Positions 35,536 to 38,443 of a stretch of DNA of 38,443 nucleotides are shown here, piece after piece. The stretch is from NCBI GenBank assembly GCA_900320085.1, contig ONRC01000020.1:1-38443 (forward strand), in the 5' to 3' direction. Below the pieces are notes generated by a model. The model worked only from the letters and a program-made list of their open reading frames with translations. It was not told the origin of the DNA and ran no database searches. Source of the stretch: an uncultured Eubacteriales bacterium (GTDB taxonomy: Bacteria > Bacillota > Clostridia > Christensenellales > Aristaeellaceae). Each line of letters begins with the position of its first letter. The stretch's first letter is position 1. The position numbers were made by a program, and so were the translations under genes.

Positions 35536-36753
35536 ATGGACAATCTGAATCACCGCAAAGCGGAAGCGAAGCTCCAAATCCTTTCTGCCGACGGCGTTCC
35601 GGCGGCGAACCGGAAAATCAGCGTTGACCAGACCAAGCATGACTTTCTGTTCGGCTGCGGCGCGTTCGACGCCATCGCGCAAATGAAAATCCGGGACGAA
35701 CAGAAAAAAGCCTTCCTTCAGGACAGAATGGAAAAATGGCTGGGCCTGTTCAACTACGGCACCATTCCTTTTTACTGGGGCCGTTACGAGCCCGTGGAAG
35801 GTCAAACCGCTTACGCCGAAACCATGGCGGGAGCAAAATGGCTGCAAGCGCGGGGCGTCAGGGTGAAGGGCCACCCGCTGTGCTGGCACACGGTGTGCGC
35901 CCTGTGGCTGATGCAGTTTGACAATAAGGAAATCCTCCGCCGCCAGCTGGAGCGCATCCACCGGGAAGTGACCGCCTTCAAGGGCGTGGTGGACATGTGG
36001 GACGTGATCAACGAAGTGGTCATCATGCCGGTGTTCGATAAGTACGACAACGCCGTCACCCGCATTTGCAAGGACCTGGGCCGCATCCGCCTGGTCAAAG
36101 AGGTGTTCGCCGCCGCGAAGGAGAGCAACCCTAACGCCACCCTGCTGATCAACGATTTCAACACCAGCGTTTCCTATGAAATTCTGCTGGAAGGGCTGCT
36201 GGAGGCGGGCGTGCCCATCAGCGCCATCGGCATCCAAAGCCACCAGCACCAGGGCTATTGGGGGCTGGATAAGCTGAACGACGTGCTGGAGCGCTTCTCC
36301 CGCTTCGGCCTGCCCATCCATTTTACCGAAAACACCCTCATCTCCGGCGATCTCATGCCCGCCCACATCGTGGATTTGAACGACTGGCAGGTGCCCTCCT
36401 GGCCCAGCACGAAGGAGGGGGAGGAGCGCCAGGCGAAAGAAATCACGGAAATGTATTCCGCCCTCTTCGCCCATCCGCTGGTGGAAGCCATCACCACCTG
36501 GGACTTCACCGACGGCTGCTGGCTCGGCGCGCCTTCCGGCCTACTGCGCCAGGACAACAGCGTCAAGCCTGCCTATGAAGTTCTAAAAGCCCTCATTCAC
36601 GGCGACTGGGAAACCCATACGCAATTGATCACCGACGCGGAAGGACGCCTTGATTTCACCGGCTTCAAGGGCGAATACACCCTTTCCTGCGGCAGTGAAA
36701 AGGCAAGCATTTCTCTGCATGATGACTTAATGCAGAATGTGACGCTTGGTTAA
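35536..36753 (+). CDS. Glycoside hydrolase family 10 endo-1,4-beta-xylanase, cytoplasmic
   Basis: The product is 405 aa from ATG 35536 with GGAGGG 7 nt upstream. The N-terminal part (LQILSADGVPAANRKISVDQTKHDFLFGCG) is a small beta domain common before GH10 barrels. Barrel motifs: GHPLCWHT, the acid/base region DVINEV (E160, where most GH10 have NEP) and the nucleophile in HFTENTLI (E265, where many have TELD). The unusual residues next to both glutamates suggest a divergent substrate. No signal peptide is present, so it should act on imported xylo-oligosaccharides. TATAAT at 35503-35508 is a likely -10 box. The C-terminal 65 residues may form a small beta domain. Confidence 0.88.
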   Translation: MDNLNHRKAEAKLQILSADGVPAANRKISVDQTKHDFLFGCGAFDAIAQMKIRDEQKKAFLQDRMEKWLGLFNYGTIPFYWGRYEPVEGQTAYAETMAGAKWLQARGVRVKGHPLCWHTVCALWLMQFDNKEILRRQLERIHREVTAFKGVVDMWDVINEVVIMPVFDKYDNAVTRICKDLGRIRLVKEVFAAAKESNPNATLLINDFNTSVSYEILLEGLLEAGVPISAIGIQSHQHQGYWGLDKLNDVLERFSRFGLPIHFTENTLISGDLMPAHIVDLNDWQVPSWPSTKEGEERQAKEITEMYSALFAHPLVEAITTWDFTDGCWLGAPSGLLRQDNSVKPAYEVLKALIHGDWETHTQLITDAEGRLDFTGFKGEYTLSCGSEKASISLHDDLMQNVTLG

Positions 36754-36778
36754 AGCAATCCTGGCAAATAAGAAACTT

Positions 36779-36914
36779 CATTGTCATCCCGAGCGAAGAT
36801 GAGTCAGAGACGAATCGAAGCCGAGGGATCTGAGAGAAATGACGTCAAACAAGCAGCTTTATATCCTGCTGTCAGGTCCCTCCACTCCGCTGCGCTTCGG
36901 TCGGGATGACAATG
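36779..36914. repeat. 136-bp MITE-like inverted repeat with ends CATTGTCATCCCGA
   Basis: The 14-bp ends at 36779-36792 and 36901-36914 are perfect inverted copies. Inside, a CGAAGCCGAGGGATCT motif (36817-36832) and TCCACTCCGCTGCGCTTCGG (36881-36900) extend the complementarity imperfectly. Motifs of this style recur in intergenic regions of many bacteria, so it is probably a dispersed non-autonomous repeat. No gene lies in 36754-37059. Confidence 0.75.
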
Positions 36915-36997
36915 AAAGTATATGGCTTTCAAGCAGCTTGACTGAATCATCACGAAAACCAATGACCGGCAGGACGGTACTTTTTCTGTATCCGCTC

Positions 36998-37026
36998 TTG
37001 CCGTTCTTTTGGTATGCTGATATACT
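36998..37026 (+). promoter_or_regulatory. Sigma-A promoter of glyA
   Basis: TTGCCG (36998-37003), a 17-bp spacer, then TATACT (37021-37026), about 34 bp before the start. No glycine riboswitch can be fitted in the short leader. Confidence 0.75.
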
Positions 37027-37059
37027 GGAGAAGATATTTCTGTATGGAGGACTTGCCGC

Positions 37060-38295
37060 ATGGAATTGGAACTGATCCGCTCTGCTGACCCGGAGGTCGC
37101 CCAGGCGATCGAACTGGAGCTGAACCGGCAGCGCACCCACATCGAGCTGATTGCCAGCGAAAACTTTGTTTCTCCCGCGGTGATGGCCGCGATGGGCTCC
37201 TGCCTGACGAATAAATATGCCGAGGGCTATCCGGGCAAGCGCTATTACGGCGGCTGCGAATATGTGGATATTGTGGAGGAGCTGGCGCGCAAGCGGGCGT
37301 GCGCCCTGTTCGGGGCCGACCATGCCAACGTGCAGCCCCACAGCGGCGCCCAGGCCAACATGGCGGTGTATTTTGCGCTGCTCAAGCCCGGCGACACCGT
37401 GATGGGCATGAACCTGAGCCATGGGGGACACCTGACCCACGGCAGCCCGGTGAACATGAGCGGGGCGTATTTCAATTTTGTTCCCTACGGCGTGAGCAAG
37501 GAAACCGAAACCATTGACTATGACGAGGTGCGCGCGCTGGCCCTCAAGCACGAACCAAAGCTGATCGTCGCCGGCGCGTCGGCCTATCCCCGGGTGATTG
37601 ACTTCAAAAAGCTGCGGGAAATCGCGGATGAAGTGGGCTCCCTTTTGATGGTGGACATGGCGCACATCGCGGGCCTGGTAGCGGCGGGTGAGCATCCCAG
37701 CCCCGTGCCCTATGCCGACGTGGTGACCACCACCACCCATAAGACCCTGCGCGGTCCCCGGGGCGGCATGATCCTGTGCCGCGAGCAGTACGCCAAGGCC
37801 ATCGACAAGGCCATTTTCCCCGGCACCCAGGGCGGGCCGCTGGAACACGTGATCGCGGGCAAGGCCGTCTGCCTGGGCGAAGCGATGACGGAGGATTTCA
37901 AGGCGTATCAGAAGCAGATCGTCAAGAACGCCAAGGCCCTGGAAAACGCCTTCCGCGCCCAGGGCGTGCGCATGGTGTCCGGCGGCACGGACAACCATCT
38001 GCTGCTCCTGGACTTTACCGGCACCGAAATGACCGGCAAGCTGATGGAAGCGCTGCTGGAGGACGCCAACATTACCGTGAACAAGAACACCGTGCCCAAT
38101 GAAACCCGCAGTCCCTTTGTCACCAGCGGCATCCGCGTCGGTACCCCTGCCGCCACCACCCGCGGCCTGAAGGAGCCCGAAATGGAAAAAATCGCCGGAT
38201 GGGTCGCCAAGGTGCTTCGGGAGGGCGAAGCCGCCGTGCCGCAAGTGCGCGGTGAGGTGGAAGAACTGATGAAGCGGTATCCGTTATATGAATAA
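37060..38295 (+). CDS. glyA: Serine hydroxymethyltransferase
   Basis: The product is 411 aa. It interconverts serine and glycine with tetrahydrofolate and PLP, feeding one-carbon metabolism. Motifs: [63 protein letters not shown], the PLP lysine K228 in [14 protein letters not shown], and [11 protein letters not shown] near the end. GGAGG lies 9 nt before the ATG. The length is normal for bacterial GlyA. It is a single-gene transcript with its own promoter and terminator. Confidence 0.98.
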   Translation: MELELIRSADPEVAQAIELELNRQRTHIELIASENFVSPAVMAAMGSCLTNKYAEGYPGKRYYGGCEYVDIVEELARKRACALFGADHANVQPHSGAQANMAVYFALLKPGDTVMGMNLSHGGHLTHGSPVNMSGAYFNFVPYGVSKETETIDYDEVRALALKHEPKLIVAGASAYPRVIDFKKLREIADEVGSLLMVDMAHIAGLVAAGEHPSPVPYADVVTTTTHKTLRGPRGGMILCREQYAKAIDKAIFPGTQGGPLEHVIAGKAVCLGEAMTEDFKAYQKQIVKNAKALENAFRAQGVRMVSGGTDNHLLLLDFTGTEMTGKLMEALLEDANITVNKNTVPNETRSPFVTSGIRVGTPAATTRGLKEPEMEKIAGWVAKVLREGEAAVPQVRGEVEELMKRYPLYE

Positions 38296-38310
38296 AGCGT
38301 CATAAACACG

Positions 38311-38339
38311 ATGGGGCTGCGGCATTGCCGCAGCCCCAT
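38311..38339 (+). terminator. Terminator hairpin of glyA
   Basis: ATGGGGCTGCGGC-ATT-GCCGCAGCCCCAT is a perfect 13-bp stem, 15 bp after the stop; the following T content is modest. Confidence 0.75.
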
Positions 38340-38360
38340 GATTATTGTCTACTTTAGTGT

Positions 38361-38388
38361 AAAAAGAAAACCACCACGAGAGGTGGTG
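38361..38388 (-). terminator. Minus-strand intrinsic terminator
   Basis: On the minus strand CACCAC-CTCTC-GTGGTG is followed by GTTTTCTTTTT. It lies just after a stop codon in a minus-strand frame that enters from beyond the window, and so probably ends that gene. Confidence 0.55.
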
Positions 38389-38400
38389 AGAGGGAAAAAC

Positions 38401-38443
38401 TTAAGATACAAGAACGCCTCCTTTGCTTATAATAGAAGCAGGT
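38401..38443 (-). CDS. Possible 3' end of a minus-strand gene (fragment)
   Basis: One minus-strand frame reads PASIISKGGVLVS and then TAA at 38403-38401, 12 bp before the terminator hairpin. This is the position expected for the end of a gene convergent with glyA. A rival reading is a 20-codon leader frame starting at TTG 38411 with AAAGGAGG upstream. Only 13 codons are visible, so neither can be decided here. Confidence 0.3.
   Translation of the reverse strand, partial: PASIISKGGVLVS

Noticed and set aside
37027..37059. Glycine riboswitch before glyA
   Set aside because: The leader is only about 30 nt, too short for a riboswitch.

Overview
This window looks like a chromosomal segment of an anaerobic member of the Firmicutes (Bacillota), class Clostridia, probably from a gut or rumen community. 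The evidence is AGGAGG-type ribosome binding sites with frequent TTG starts, sigma-A promoters with 16-17 bp spacers, and the rpmH-rnpA-yidD-yidC-jag cluster. Pyruvate,phosphate dikinase, indolepyruvate:ferredoxin oxidoreductase and two glycan-degrading enzymes (GH2, GH10) also fit. The genus cannot be fixed from the sequence.

Layout. (1) 1-1698: a truncated secreted protein on the minus strand. (2) About 1972-11165: an integrative and mobilizable element of the Tn4451 type. It carries a large serine recombinase, TnpV, a MobV relaxase, a CHC2 primase-like protein, an SF3 helicase and an XRE regulator. A 12-bp direct repeat brackets it. A sequence matching the MobV-family oriT consensus lies inside its left end, beside a ladder of hairpins. 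An IS1182-type insertion sequence has entered the element, duplicated a whole 20-bp hairpin and acquired an ochre stop in its transposase. (3) 11193-15232: an ABC1/UbiB-type kinase and a membrane-bound SpoIIE-type phosphatase. (4) 15346-21909: SfsA, a GH2 glycosidase, an exported flavoprotein with two FMN-binding domains and one FAD domain, and a zinc-binding lipoprotein. (5) 21973-27879, minus strand: PPDK with a C-terminal tail, then the jag-yidC-yidD-rnpA-rpmH cluster for membrane insertion and tRNA processing. (6) 28174-34544, minus strand: a coiled-coil protein with coaD and rsmD, a membrane protein with alr, and iorBA. (7) 34686-38295: a secreted zinc-ribbon/SH3-like protein, a GH10 xylanase and glyA.

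The core genes are ordinary. The unusual content lies in the mobile element and between genes: a hairpin ladder next to oriT, a second run of hairpins at 29929-30130, two inverted repeats whose arms are tandem 7-mers (28042-28149 and 32126-32273), and a 136-bp MITE-like inverted repeat at 36779-36914. The exported flavoprotein suggests extracellular flavin-based electron transfer, although no apbE or electron-transfer partner gene lies in the window.

No tRNA, rRNA, CRISPR array or known riboswitch was recognised. All assignments come from reading the sequence; no database search was run.
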